A stretch of DNA of 45,050 bases from Holosporales bacterium (GCA_031269095.1 JAIRWI010000048.1:1-45050); one strand, 5' to 3'; counted from the stretch's first letter, positions 27,557 through 36,597 are shown. Made by a program: numbers and translations. The notes: generated by a model not told the origin, from the letters alone.

Positions 27557-27916
27557 TTACATAACTGTAAATTGTCCAGACATGTTTATGCTTATCATCC
27601 CCCCCCACATACAACATATGGTTTGATCCCCCATATTTAAAACAGGAGCAATACCAACAAGAACGTTTGGAGTTGTTGGTATCCATGGAGAAGTAACGGG
27701 AATACACGGCGCAACCCCAGTTAAAATAACAAGTGGATGTGTTGGAGCTTTGCAAGTTACAAAAGGCATAACGTTAAGAAGAGGGGCAAAATCCATTATA
27801 TTTCCGAGGGGCATTCCACCTGCCAGTACCCTATTAACAGGAAGTATATTGAGAGGCATTGGAGCCGCCCCAAATGTACACGAACATAAACCACAAGACA
27901 CGCACCTTAGAGGCAT
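27557..27916 (-). CDS. DUF4280-family PAAR-like spike-tip protein
   Basis: 119 residues matching the DUF4280 (PAAR-like) pattern: CTFGAAPMPLNILPVNRVL, then GNIMDFAPLLNVMPFVTC, NVLVGIAPVLNMGD and the closing CMWGGMISINMSGQFTV. It is rich in Cys, Met, Pro and Gly, as in PAAR-type proteins, which sharpen the VgrG spike of type VI or related contractile injection systems and carry effectors. The protein is just the tip domain, with no fused toxin. AAAGGAA lies 9 bases before the ATG. It follows the outer-membrane barrel gene by 19 bases on the same strand, so the two are likely co-expressed. No VgrG, tube or sheath gene is in the window. Confidence 0.85.
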   Translation of the reverse strand: MPLRCVSCGLCSCTFGAAPMPLNILPVNRVLAGGMPLGNIMDFAPLLNVMPFVTCKAPTHPLVILTGVAPCIPVTSPWIPTTPNVLVGIAPVLNMGDQTICCMWGGMISINMSGQFTVM

Positions 27917-27935
27917 TTAATAAATTCCTTTCTTG

Positions 27936-28667
27936 CTAAAAACGATATCCAGCACCAATCTTGAATATGTAGGAGTCTGACTCTAACTTATCAGCTTCCT
28001 CCTCTATTATAGATTTCTTAAAAAGCTTGTTTCCTTCTCCCTTAACAAAGAACGAACCAAAATTGTATTCCAAAGTGAGCCCAACAAGAAGAGATGGCTT
28101 TATGTCGCTTTTTTTCTGATTATCGGTTTTATTGTCTTTGTTATCACTAGTTTTTTCATCTCCAAGCAAGTATTTAGCAACAATGGTACCGCAATTAACA
28201 TATACAGTTAATCCGTTAGTAACCCTGAAACCTACTTTTGGAACAAAACCAAAACTATATTTCCTCTGTTGCGAAATTTTATCTTTTTCTTCGTTTTCTC
28301 CATCTTTTGAAGAAATTTCTGTTACAGATTTTGTTGTTACAGGTTTTGCAGTCTCCGTTGCCATAAGCCCCTCTCCGGTGAACACAAATCTACCGAGTTG
28401 AACTCCGTATCCACAGAAAATATCCCCCAGCATCCCCGTGTCAGAATCTGCTTTTTCGGTTGCTTTTCCTTCTTTATCTTTGGAATCTTTAAGAGAAAAA
28501 GTATTTTTTAAATGACTTGCTCCAGCATCGACACCGACATAAAATCCAGTTACGGATGAAACCGATCCCCCGCTTCCTTTGGAATAACCATCTTCACCAT
28601 CTTCTGCAAACAACGAAAAAGAACTCAAGATCATTGCAAACAATATTCCTTTTTTCAAAAGCATCAT
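27936..28667 (-). CDS. Outer-membrane beta-barrel protein
   Basis: 243 residues. The signal peptide is GILFAMILSSFSLFA, followed by an acidic/Gly/Ser stretch. The first strand is TGFYVGVDAGASHLK, typical of small eight-stranded outer-membrane barrels, with further alternating strands (YSFGFVPKVGFRV, LLVGLTLEYNFGSFFVKGEG). The chain ends FKIGAGYRF with the C-terminal Phe used for outer-membrane insertion. The loops between strands are highly charged and Lys/Asp/Glu-rich, suggesting variable surface loops. It is similar in plan to rickettsial and Holospora surface antigens. It heads a two-gene unit with the PAAR-like gene. Confidence 0.85.
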   Translation of the reverse strand: MMLLKKGILFAMILSSFSLFAEDGEDGYSKGSGGSVSSVTGFYVGVDAGASHLKNTFSLKDSKDKEGKATEKADSDTGMLGDIFCGYGVQLGRFVFTGEGLMATETAKPVTTKSVTEISSKDGENEEKDKISQQRKYSFGFVPKVGFRVTNGLTVYVNCGTIVAKYLLGDEKTSDNKDNKTDNQKKSDIKPSLLVGLTLEYNFGSFFVKGEGNKLFKKSIIEEEADKLESDSYIFKIGAGYRF

Positions 28668-28973
28668 TTATACCTTCTCCATGCGCTCCAAAAACCACAT
28701 AATTATATTCTAGCACAGAGCAAATAAGTAGGGAATCGAGAAATAGACAATTTTTTTAAATTTGTTTGTACCAAGACATTTATGCCTCACTCCCTTTAAT
28801 CTTAGTCTGTTTTCAAAAAAGGGATGAAATTTTTTAAGTAAATTAGTTTTTACTCTAGAGTTTTGTCTTAGAAGGAGATAAAAACATAAACAATATTAAA
28901 ATCAATATTTGAATATTTAAAAATAATATTGTATATTATAAGTTATAATAAACTAATTTATTTTTTCAATAAA

Positions 28974-29417
28974 ATGATTAAGTTAAAAAATAATTGGATC
29001 CCAGTAATATACTATTGCACAAGATTTATGCTTTGGGGGTTTGCATATACGTGTATACCAGCAGGTATATTATATGCAGTGCATAAAGAGTCTTTTCCTA
29101 CAATTATTGATCGATTTATTTTTGAGATAATCTATTTTTTGACTCTTCAATCAATATTGAGAAAAGTGTTTACCAAGAAGTACAAAAATTTTGAATTACA
29201 AACAAATTTTAAGAAGATAACTTGGAAATTCAGCTCACTATTCTATATCAAAATTCTACCACTTAGCTTAATTAACTATTTAGCAGAGAGTTTTATTTTT
29301 AATTCTTTTGTTTTATATCTGATATATATATTAACGACTATTGGCTCTGCCTTGATATTGAAGTATAGTATTGAAAAAAATGCAATAATAACAATCAAAA
29401 AACATATAGGACCATAG
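28974..29417 (+). CDS. Small membrane protein of unknown function
   Basis: 147 residues from ATG 28974 (an in-frame TTG at 28929 would add 15 residues). Three to four hydrophobic segments are visible: about 14-34 (YCTRFMLWGFAYTCIPAGIL), 45-58, 85-98 and 105-125 (SFVLYLIYILTTIGSALIL). It has a positively charged N terminus and interhelical loop. There is no recognised family and no good Shine-Dalgarno. It stands alone, so function cannot be guessed from context. Confidence 0.5.
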   Translation: MIKLKNNWIPVIYYCTRFMLWGFAYTCIPAGILYAVHKESFPTIIDRFIFEIIYFLTLQSILRKVFTKKYKNFELQTNFKKITWKFSSLFYIKILPLSLINYLAESFIFNSFVLYLIYILTTIGSALILKYSIEKNAIITIKKHIGP

Positions 29418-29448
29418 CTATTTGTGCATCTTAAGTGTTTTGTTCAGC

Positions 29449-29664
29449 TATATGTAATTAATTCACTTGACATTAGTTTTAACGAAAATGTCAAAACCCT
29501 TGTAATTTCAGAGGGGATATATAGTTGTTTAACTCGAAAACCAAGTAATTTTTGAAGTCATTTTCTCCTGAATAATTGAGACTTTTGTATTTATACCAAC
29601 TTGGTTACCGAGTTAATAAAGTATAGGTTAAAAAAATCACTCATTTTTAACTAGAACAAGTATA
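29449..29664 (+). repeat. Family B repeat unit interrupted by a D unit
   Basis: The left half runs tatatgtaattaattcactt...cattagttttaacgaaaatg...gaggggatata. The right half resumes after the D unit as ggttaaaaaaatcactcatt...taactagaacaagtata. Together they make one B unit; the break is at the internal TATA that uninterrupted B copies show as ggggatatagctta. Confidence 0.8.
29520..29625 (+). mobile_element. Family D unit inserted inside a family B unit
   Basis: 106 bp, TATA at both ends. Left end gttgtttaactcgaaaacca and right end accaacttggttaccgagtt are imperfect inverted repeats (about 20 bp). It has no coding capacity. Insertion at TATA, with TATA now on both sides, fits transposition with a TA or TATA target duplication. 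Confidence 0.75.
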
Positions 29665-29845
29665 GTTTAAATGGGAGCCATAAAGCTATTTCGGCTATAA
29701 ATTAATGTTTTTAGGGAGGTGGTAATAGATTTTACTTACGTAAACAAATGAATTCACTGTTTTAGGGATTTGAATCTGTGATTAATTTATAGATAAAGCA
29801 ACTGAGTTTATTGGATATGAAATTATAGGAAAACTTTTAAAATGA

Positions 29846-29873
29846 TTGCCTTTTCGAAGTGGGGCTTTATAAT
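29846..29873 (+). promoter_or_regulatory. Sigma-70-type promoter of lysK
   Basis: TTGCCT at 29846-29851 and TATAAT at 29868-29873 with a 16-base spacer. It predicts a start near 29880, about 33 bases before the lysK ATG. Confidence 0.65.
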
Positions 29874-29912
29874 AAAGGTTAAATTTATAGATGAAATTCA
29901 TAAATAATTATA

Positions 29913-31487
29913 ATGTATAAATACAATAATAGTTTAAAATCCTGGCCATTTGAAGAAGCTCAAAAAGTTTATAAAAGAATAAATAGAATTAATCATAATA
30001 ACAAAGGATATGTTTTATTTGAAACCGGCTATGGCCCTTCAGGACTTCCGCATATTGGGACGTTTGGAGAAGTTCTTCGAACAACGATGGTTATGCATGC
30101 GTTTAGAAGGATTGCACCTGAAATTCCTTGCAAACTCTTTGCCTTTTCTGATGATATGGATGGTTTGCGAAAGGTTCCCACTAATGTTCCAAATCAGAGT
30201 TTGTTGCAAGAAAATCTAGAAAAGCCACTAACTTCAATTCCTGATCCATTCGAAAAATATGGTAGTTTTGCCGAACACAATAATGCTATGCTTTGCGGAT
30301 TTTTAGATTCATTTGGTTTTGAATATGAATTCAAAAGCTCGACGGAAATTTATAAGAGCGGAAACTTCAATAATGCTCTAGTAAAAATTTTAGAAAACTA
30401 TGAAAAAATTATGGAAATTATGATTCCTTCTCTTCGAGAAGAGCGTCAAAAAACTTACAGTCCATTTCTTCCTATATGCAGGAAAACGGGGAAAGTTTTG
30501 CAAGTCCCAATAAAGGAAATTAAATTACAAGAAAGTAGTGTAGTTTATGAAGATCCAGAAACTGGATCCCTTGAATGTACTTCGATTTTAGATGGTCATT
30601 GCAAACTTCAATGGAAAGTGGATTGGGGGATGCGCTGGGCAGCTCTTGGCGTTGATTATGAAATGTCAGGGAAGGATCTTATTGATTCCGTTAAGCTTTC
30701 GAGTAGCATTTGCAGGGTAATAGGGGGGGATTCACCAGAATGCTTAAGCTACGAACTTTTTCTCGATGAAGAAGCTAAAAAAATCTCAAAATCGAAGGGA
30801 AATGGCCTATCTATGGAAGATTGGTTGAAATATGCTCCTGAGGAAAGTCTTAGCTATTATATGTACCAATCTCCAAAGCGCGCTAAGAGACTATTTTTTG
30901 ATGTTATCCCAAACGCTATGGATGATTATATTGATTCTGTGAATAAATTTTACGAAACGGATGATGATAACAAGAGAATGGATAGCGCAGTATTTCATAT
31001 ACACAATGGCCCACCTCCTCACTATAAAAATTGTTTAAAATTTTCTATGCTATTAAATTTAGTAGAGGCATGCAGTACTAGCGATTCTAAAATTCTGTTT
31101 GGTTTTATAGAAAAATATGCTGAAAAATACGATTATTCAAAAGAAACTGTGAATTTTTTGGAAAAATTGGCGAGATATGCTGTTAAATATTATAAAGATT
31201 TTGTAGAAGGCAAAAGGTTTTACAAAAAACCTAATGATATTGAAAAACAAATATTAAGAGAACTAGTTGAAAATTTTAGAGAAGACCAAAATGCTGAAGA
31301 ACTTCAAACTATAATATTTGATATGGGGAAAAAATATTACAAAGATGATGTGAAACAGTGCTTCGTTTTGCTTTATGAAATCCTGTTTGGAACTAATAAT
31401 GGCCCTAAGATGGGCTCATTTATAAGTCTATATGGGGTAAAAAACACGATAAAGTTGTTAAAAGATAGAGGAGAGCTTGATTGTTGA
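29913..31487 (+). CDS. lysK: Class I lysyl-tRNA synthetase
   Basis: 524 residues, the length of archaeal/alphaproteobacterial LysRS1, which is unrelated to the class II LysS of most bacteria. The HIGH-type motif is in GYGPSGLPHIGTFGEVLR (about 36-53), and the KMSKS loop is KKISKSKGNGLS (about 290). LFAFSDDMDGLRKVP and the C-terminal alpha-helical cage domain are also characteristic. It charges tRNA-Lys. Class I LysRS is common in Rickettsiales and other alphaproteobacteria. It is the first gene of a long plus-strand run with its own promoter. Confidence 0.95.
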   Translation: MYKYNNSLKSWPFEEAQKVYKRINRINHNNKGYVLFETGYGPSGLPHIGTFGEVLRTTMVMHAFRRIAPEIPCKLFAFSDDMDGLRKVPTNVPNQSLLQENLEKPLTSIPDPFEKYGSFAEHNNAMLCGFLDSFGFEYEFKSSTEIYKSGNFNNALVKILENYEKIMEIMIPSLREERQKTYSPFLPICRKTGKVLQVPIKEIKLQESSVVYEDPETGSLECTSILDGHCKLQWKVDWGMRWAALGVDYEMSGKDLIDSVKLSSSICRVIGGDSPECLSYELFLDEEAKKISKSKGNGLSMEDWLKYAPEESLSYYMYQSPKRAKRLFFDVIPNAMDDYIDSVNKFYETDDDNKRMDSAVFHIHNGPPPHYKNCLKFSMLLNLVEACSTSDSKILFGFIEKYAEKYDYSKETVNFLEKLARYAVKYYKDFVEGKRFYKKPNDIEKQILRELVENFREDQNAEELQTIIFDMGKKYYKDDVKQCFVLLYEILFGTNNGPKMGSFISLYGVKNTIKLLKDRGELDC

Positions 31488-31615
31488 CCATAAAAAATCA
31501 TCAAGAAAATGTTATCTCCAGTTTCACAAGGGGATGGGATATAAAATGGTCGCAACAAGATCACAGAATACTCGTTAAACTTGAAGAACAAAAAAACAAT
31601 AATAATATAATCTAA
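31484..31615 (+). CDS. Possible 43-aa small protein between lysK and nrdD
   Basis: The TTG overlaps the lysK stop codon by two bases. The frame encodes about 43 residues, including SFTRGWDIKWSQQDHRILVK, and stops just before the nrdD Shine-Dalgarno. The composition is plausible for a protein and the arrangement could allow translational coupling. There is no family match and no ribosome site of its own, so it may equally be untranslated spacer. Confidence 0.25.
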   Translation: MTIKNHQENVISSFTRGWDIKWSQQDHRILVKLEEQKNNNNII

Positions 31616-31631
31616 AAAAAGGAGATAATAT

Positions 31632-33647
31632 ATGGCAATAAATCACCCAATTCAATATATAGTTAAAAGAAATGGTGTGTATACCGAATTTCAACTTAGT
31701 AAAATAACGGATGCTATATACAATGCTGCGAAAACAACTGCGGAATTTGGATTTTCAGAATCAGGTTTTCTAGCGGAAATAGTACGTCAAAACCTTGAGA
31801 AAAAATTTACTAAAAACCCCCCCTCTGTTGAAGATGTTCAGGATACTATAGAACAAATTTTTATAGAGAAGAATTATGTGGAAACCGCAAAAGCATTTAT
31901 AGTATACAGAGATGAACATGCCAAAAGAAGATTTGCCGACGCAGCGATGGTCGATGCGGTAAGCTCTGTTGATCAGTATATTGATCAGATAGACTGGAGG
32001 GTAAAGGCAAATGCTAATTCAGGATATTCCCTTGGTGGACTTATTCTCAATCTTTCAGGCAAAATTATTGCAAATTACTGGTTAAACAGAGTTTATACCC
32101 CTCAAATAGCCGCAGCGCACAAAAATGGATTTTTCCATATCCATGATCTTGATATGCTTTCAGGCTACTGTGCTGGATGGTCTTTAAAAATGCTTATTCA
32201 GGAGGGCTTTAACGGTGTAGGAGGAAAAGCAGAATCTTTTCCCCCGAAACATTTATCAACAGCTTTTATGCAAACTGTAAATTTTTTAGGAACTCTTCAG
32301 AATGAATGGGCTGGAGCTCAGGCATTTAGTTCATTTGATACATATATGGCACCGTTTATCAGAATAGATAACTTGTCATATGAACAAGTTTCTCAGGAGA
32401 TGCAGTCCTTTGTATATAATTTAAATGTTCCAACAAGGTGGGGGACACAAACTCCTTTCACTAATTTGACATTCGACTGGATTTGCCCAGAAGATCTTGC
32501 CCAGGAGCATCCTATAATTGCTGGGAAAGAAATGGATTTTGTGTATGGCGATTTACAGAAAGAAATCAATATGATAAACAAGGCGTATATAGAAGTCATG
32601 ACGAAAGGAGATGCGAAGGGGAGGGTGTTTACCTTCCCGATACCTACTTACAATCTCGTAAAGGATTTTGATTGGGAAGGAGAAAATGTGGATCTTATGT
32701 TTGAAATGACAGCTAAATACGGTATTCCATATTTTCAGAATTTTATAAATTCAGATCTTTCTCCAAATATGATTCGCTCCATGTGCTGCAGGCTTCAACT
32801 TGATCTTCGGGAACTTCTAAAAAGAGGGAATAGCCTTTTTGGATCAGCAGAACAAACGGGGTCGATAGGTGTTGTAACGATTAATTGCGCAAGGCTTGGA
32901 TATCTCCATAAGGGGAACAAAGAGGATTTATATGATCATTTGGACGATCTGATGGAGACAGCGAGGGATAGCCTTGAAACCAAAAGAAAGGTAATTACAA
33001 GGTTTATGGAAAGTGGCTTGTATCCGTTTTCTAAGCGCTATCTTGGAACGTTTAAGAACCATTTTTCAACGATAGGAGTTAATGGATGCAACGAAATGGT
33101 AAAAAATTTTACGGGTGATGGAGAAGATATAACAACAAAGAATGGTAAGAAAATGGCGGTTGATCTTCTCGATCACATAAGAGAAAAACTTGTTGAATTT
33201 CAAGAAACAACGGGGCATCTTTATAATCTTGAAGCAACTCCAGCAGAGGGATGTATGTATAGATTTGCGAAAGAGGATGCTAAGAGATATCCAGATATTA
33301 TTCAATCAGGCCCAAAGGAAGCTCCGTATTACACTAATTCGACACAACTTCCTGTGGGGTATACTGATGATCTCTTCGAAGCTCTGGATCACCAGGAAGA
33401 ATTGCAAAGAAGGTATACAGGGGGAACCGTTGTACACCTCTATATGAATGAGCGTATTTCAGATGCATCTGTTTGTAAGAATCTTATTCGTAAATGCCTA
33501 ACACGCTACAGAATTCCGTATCTGACAATCACACCAACTTTTTCAGTATGTCCAAAACATGGATATTTGCAGGGAGAACATCAGTTTTGTCCGAAATGTG
33601 ATGAAGAATTACTAGGAAAAAAGTATAAAGAATGTAGTTGTGAGTAG
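31632..33647 (+). CDS. nrdD: Anaerobic ribonucleoside-triphosphate reductase (NrdD) lacking the glycyl-radical tail
   Basis: 671 residues. An ATP-cone begins at about residue 9 (YIVKRNGVYTEFQLSKITDA). The catalytic barrel follows, with GFFHIHDLDMLSGYCAGWSL (about 165), PFTNLTFDWICPEDL, the active-site block MCCRLQLDLRELLKRGNSLF and GSIGVVTINCARLGYL. Near the end is a zinc-ligand-like segment, VCPKHGYLQGEHQFCPKCDE. Class III reductases normally continue about 40-60 residues beyond this with the R-V-x-G-Y motif whose glycine carries the radical. Here the frame ends KKYKECSCE and stops. No reading frame in the next 100 bases supplies the motif, and the next gene begins 8 bases later. No nrdG activase is adjacent. 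GGAG lies 7 bases before the ATG. It may use a radical domain in trans, be inactive, or work differently. Confidence 0.9.
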   Translation: MAINHPIQYIVKRNGVYTEFQLSKITDAIYNAAKTTAEFGFSESGFLAEIVRQNLEKKFTKNPPSVEDVQDTIEQIFIEKNYVETAKAFIVYRDEHAKRRFADAAMVDAVSSVDQYIDQIDWRVKANANSGYSLGGLILNLSGKIIANYWLNRVYTPQIAAAHKNGFFHIHDLDMLSGYCAGWSLKMLIQEGFNGVGGKAESFPPKHLSTAFMQTVNFLGTLQNEWAGAQAFSSFDTYMAPFIRIDNLSYEQVSQEMQSFVYNLNVPTRWGTQTPFTNLTFDWICPEDLAQEHPIIAGKEMDFVYGDLQKEINMINKAYIEVMTKGDAKGRVFTFPIPTYNLVKDFDWEGENVDLMFEMTAKYGIPYFQNFINSDLSPNMIRSMCCRLQLDLRELLKRGNSLFGSAEQTGSIGVVTINCARLGYLHKGNKEDLYDHLDDLMETARDSLETKRKVITRFMESGLYPFSKRYLGTFKNHFSTIGVNGCNEMVKNFTGDGEDITTKNGKKMAVDLLDHIREKLVEFQETTGHLYNLEATPAEGCMYRFAKEDAKRYPDIIQSGPKEAPYYTNSTQLPVGYTDDLFEALDHQEELQRRYTGGTVVHLYMNERISDASVCKNLIRKCLTRYRIPYLTITPTFSVCPKHGYLQGEHQFCPKCDEELLGKKYKECSCE

Positions 33648-33655
33648 TTTTTATT

Positions 33656-35752
33656 GTGTTTAAGAAAGTTTTTGCGCGCATATTTTTCTATTTTTTGAGT
33701 TTAGCTTTTGTTGTGTGCATGTGTGCAATGCTTGTGTTTTTTTATTATGGGAGATCCCTTCCAAGCGAACTTACATTGCTTAAATACTCCCCCCCTGCTA
33801 CATCGAAAATATATTCATCTAACAACAAGCTTATAGAGGAATACGCAAACGAGCATCGTGTCGTTATATCGTTAAATAGGGTTCCAACTGTTGTAAAACA
33901 AGCTTTTTTGATTGCTGAAGATAAAGAATTCTATAATCACTCTGGAATTAGCATACAGAGCTTACTGAGGGCAATTGTTGAAAATACGACAAAAAAAATG
34001 TGGGATAGAAGACCAGCTGGTGGCTCGACTATAACCCAGCAGGTTGCAAAGAATATTCTTGTAGGGAATAAAAAAACTATATCAAGAAAGATTAGGGAAG
34101 CAATAATGGCGTTTAGAATAGAAAATTCTATAAGTAAGGATAAAATTCTAGAAATTTACCTCAACCATATTTATCTGGGGAACGGTGCTTATGGTATTGC
34201 TGAGGCATATGATTATTATTTTGGAAAGAATATAAATAATGCAAATCCAGAGGAAGCTGCTTTTTTGGCTTCTCTTCCAAGCGCTCCATCTGCCTATACC
34301 AATGGAGGAAAACTAAAGAAAAACACAAAAATTCTCTTAAAAAGGAACGCAATTCTCTCAGAAATGCATAATTTTGGCTACATTACAAAGGAGGAGTTTT
34401 TAAGATCTATATCAAAACCAATATCTTTAAAAATCAGAAAAAACAAAATTTTAGCGCCATATTTTGCGGAAGAAATATACAGAATATTTTCTGAAAAATT
34501 TTCGGAAGCGGAGTTTTTCAACGGTGGATATAACGTAGTTACAACTATGGACAGTAATTTGCAAAAAATTGCTCAAAAATGTCTAGAAGATGGGCTGATA
34601 AATCATGAAAAAGAATACAATTCTTGGAATGGAGCTCTCGATACAGAGGACAATCTCAAGACTATTGAACAAAATATCCCTCGCACGGTAAACCGTATTT
34701 TCCCAGTAGTTGTTCAAAAAATCTCTAAAGGTAAGTTTTTTGGGGAGGATTCGGTTGGAAAAAAATTAGAAATAGAAAATTTACTCAATTATGAAATAAA
34801 TCTCGGTGATAAGGTTTTTTGCAGAGAATGCGAAAATAATAAATACGAAATCTATCAGGAGCCATCTTGTAGCGGAGCAATCGTTGTTATGGATGCCAAA
34901 AGCGGGGATATTCTTGCTATGTCTGGCGGGTATAGCTTTGACATTAACCATTTTAACTGTGTAACGCAGGCATACCGCCAACCTGGATCTGCGATCAAGC
35001 CATTTATATATGCTTCAGCTCTTGAATATGGGATGGAAGAGTATGACGAAATTGAAGATAAACCGGTTGTATTAAAACTCGGAAATGGAAAATTTTATTC
35101 CCCTAAAAATCATAATAAGAAAGTTTATGGAAAAATGTCTATGAGAGATGGTCTTATATACTCAAGAAACTTGGCGACAATAAATCTTGCTCAAAAAACT
35201 GGTGCACAAAATGTTTCAAAAACTCTTCAAAAATTTAGATTAACTGATAAAAATTTTAATATATCCTATGTCTTAGGAGCATGTGAGGTCACTTTACTAC
35301 AAATTACTTCCGCTTTTTCAGTGTTTTTAAATGAAGGGGATATGGTCTGTCCTAGGTTTATAAAGAGTATTTCCTGTAATCAGAAAAACTTAGCGAATAA
35401 AAATTCTTTTGATGAACTTACAAGGCAGAAAAAGGTAGAAAATATTGTTTGCAAAAAAACTGCAGATACCATAAAAAATATGCTAAGAGATGCTGCAAAA
35501 TATGGTACTGCAGGTAGTAGACTTTCATATGTCTTTGATAAATATGAAGGGATTATCGATGTTGGTGGAAAAACTGGTAGTAGTAATGATTTCAAAGACG
35601 CCTGGTTTATTGGATATGTAACAAAAGGCGAAAGGACTTTAATAGTTGGGATTTTTACAGGATACAAACTTCCAAAAACGATTGGGAAAAATGCTTATGG
35701 TTCTAAAATTGCCCTACCAATTTTTGTAAACTTTCTCGAGAAATTCGTGTAG
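33656..35752 (+). CDS. mrcA: Penicillin-binding protein 1A (bifunctional transglycosylase/transpeptidase)
   Basis: 698 residues from GTG 33656. A membrane anchor lies at about 10-30. The GT51 transglycosylase has the catalytic region AEDKEFYNHSGISIQSLLRA, RRPAGGSTITQQVAKN and KILEIYLNHIYLGNGAYG. The transpeptidase domain has the SxxK motif in PGSAIKPFIYA (about 445), SRN in LIYSRNLAT, and KTG in GGKTGSSNDFKDAWF. It polymerises and cross-links peptidoglycan in the periplasm, so the organism makes a wall. It starts 8 bases after nrdD. Confidence 0.95.
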   Translation: MFKKVFARIFFYFLSLAFVVCMCAMLVFFYYGRSLPSELTLLKYSPPATSKIYSSNNKLIEEYANEHRVVISLNRVPTVVKQAFLIAEDKEFYNHSGISIQSLLRAIVENTTKKMWDRRPAGGSTITQQVAKNILVGNKKTISRKIREAIMAFRIENSISKDKILEIYLNHIYLGNGAYGIAEAYDYYFGKNINNANPEEAAFLASLPSAPSAYTNGGKLKKNTKILLKRNAILSEMHNFGYITKEEFLRSISKPISLKIRKNKILAPYFAEEIYRIFSEKFSEAEFFNGGYNVVTTMDSNLQKIAQKCLEDGLINHEKEYNSWNGALDTEDNLKTIEQNIPRTVNRIFPVVVQKISKGKFFGEDSVGKKLEIENLLNYEINLGDKVFCRECENNKYEIYQEPSCSGAIVVMDAKSGDILAMSGGYSFDINHFNCVTQAYRQPGSAIKPFIYASALEYGMEEYDEIEDKPVVLKLGNGKFYSPKNHNKKVYGKMSMRDGLIYSRNLATINLAQKTGAQNVSKTLQKFRLTDKNFNISYVLGACEVTLLQITSAFSVFLNEGDMVCPRFIKSISCNQKNLANKNSFDELTRQKKVENIVCKKTADTIKNMLRDAAKYGTAGSRLSYVFDKYEGIIDVGGKTGSSNDFKDAWFIGYVTKGERTLIVGIFTGYKLPKTIGKNAYGSKIALPIFVNFLEKFV

Positions 35753-35789
35753 AATCTAAGCCTATTTTGAACATTTTTCCACAGCAATT

Positions 35790-36584
35790 ATGTTTTTTTT
35801 AGTTGATGCATTTACTTTGGAGACTTTTCGAGGAAATCCAGCTGGGGTTTATGTTATGAAGGAGGATGACACAGATTTTACTGCAAAACGGATGCAAGAT
35901 ATTGCTTCGTATTATAACTGGTCAGAAATATCATACGTTAAAGAACTAGGATACAATAAGTATAAAATCAGATGGTTTTCCCCAAGGGATGAGGCCCCGC
36001 TTTGTGGACATGCGACACTCGCTGCTGCTCATGTTATTATGATGACTAAAAACAATACCAACGAACCCATAGAGTTTATACATAATAATGGATCTATAAA
36101 AGCTTATAAAGCTGATGATGATTTTATATATATGTCTTTTCCCGTAAAACCGATTACCATAGTTAATAATCCTTCTTTTGAGTTTAGAAAAATATTTAGT
36201 GGTATAGATAATGGTTATGAAAATGTTTTTGAAGATGAAAATGTATATATAATTGTTTTAAATAAAGCTAGTAACGTAAAAAAAGCTGTACCAAATACAT
36301 ACGAGATAAAAAAAATTGAAAAAAGGGCGGTGATTTTAACCTCTTCTGGCTTTACTGGATATGATTTTTGCTCAAGATATTTTGCTCCAAGGGTTGGTTT
36401 ATATGAGGACCCCGTATGTGGCTCAGCGCATTGTAGACTTGCCCCATACTGGGGAAAAGTTCTAAACAAAAATGATATGTTGGCGTTTCAATCTTCACGC
36501 AGAACAGGTGTTTTAAAGGTACAATTAAGAGGGGAAAAGGTAATTATAGGAGGCAGAAGTATTATTACTGCAAGATTTTTTTAA
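35790..36584 (+). CDS. PhzF-family isomerase
   Basis: 264 residues with the PhzF hallmarks: VDAFTLETFRGNPAGVYV at the start, the catalytic-Glu region YNWSEISYV, DEAPLCGHATLAAAHV, and the second-domain signature YEDPVCGSAHCRLAPYW. The family has a duplicated diaminopimelate-epimerase fold. Outside phenazine producers, the substrates of these proteins are unknown. It sits in the middle of a housekeeping gene run, 37 bases after PBP1a and 13 before hemW, with no phenazine genes. Confidence 0.92.
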   Translation: MFFLVDAFTLETFRGNPAGVYVMKEDDTDFTAKRMQDIASYYNWSEISYVKELGYNKYKIRWFSPRDEAPLCGHATLAAAHVIMMTKNNTNEPIEFIHNNGSIKAYKADDDFIYMSFPVKPITIVNNPSFEFRKIFSGIDNGYENVFEDENVYIIVLNKASNVKKAVPNTYEIKKIEKRAVILTSSGFTGYDFCSRYFAPRVGLYEDPVCGSAHCRLAPYWGKVLNKNDMLAFQSSRRTGVLKVQLRGEKVIIGGRSIITARFF

Positions 36585-36597
36585 AAAAACATAACTT

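Larger units (their letters stand above)
29418..29912. other. Gene-free region before lysK with a nested repeat
   Basis: 29449-29664 is a B unit interrupted by a complete D unit. 29665-29845 shows no feature. The lysK promoter is at 29846-29873. Confidence 0.7.

Noticed and set aside
31632-33700. Stop-codon readthrough or frameshift restoring the NrdD glycyl-radical motif
   Set aside because: Translating past the stop and in the other frames gives no R-V-x-G-Y motif, and the PBP1a gene starts 8 bases later.
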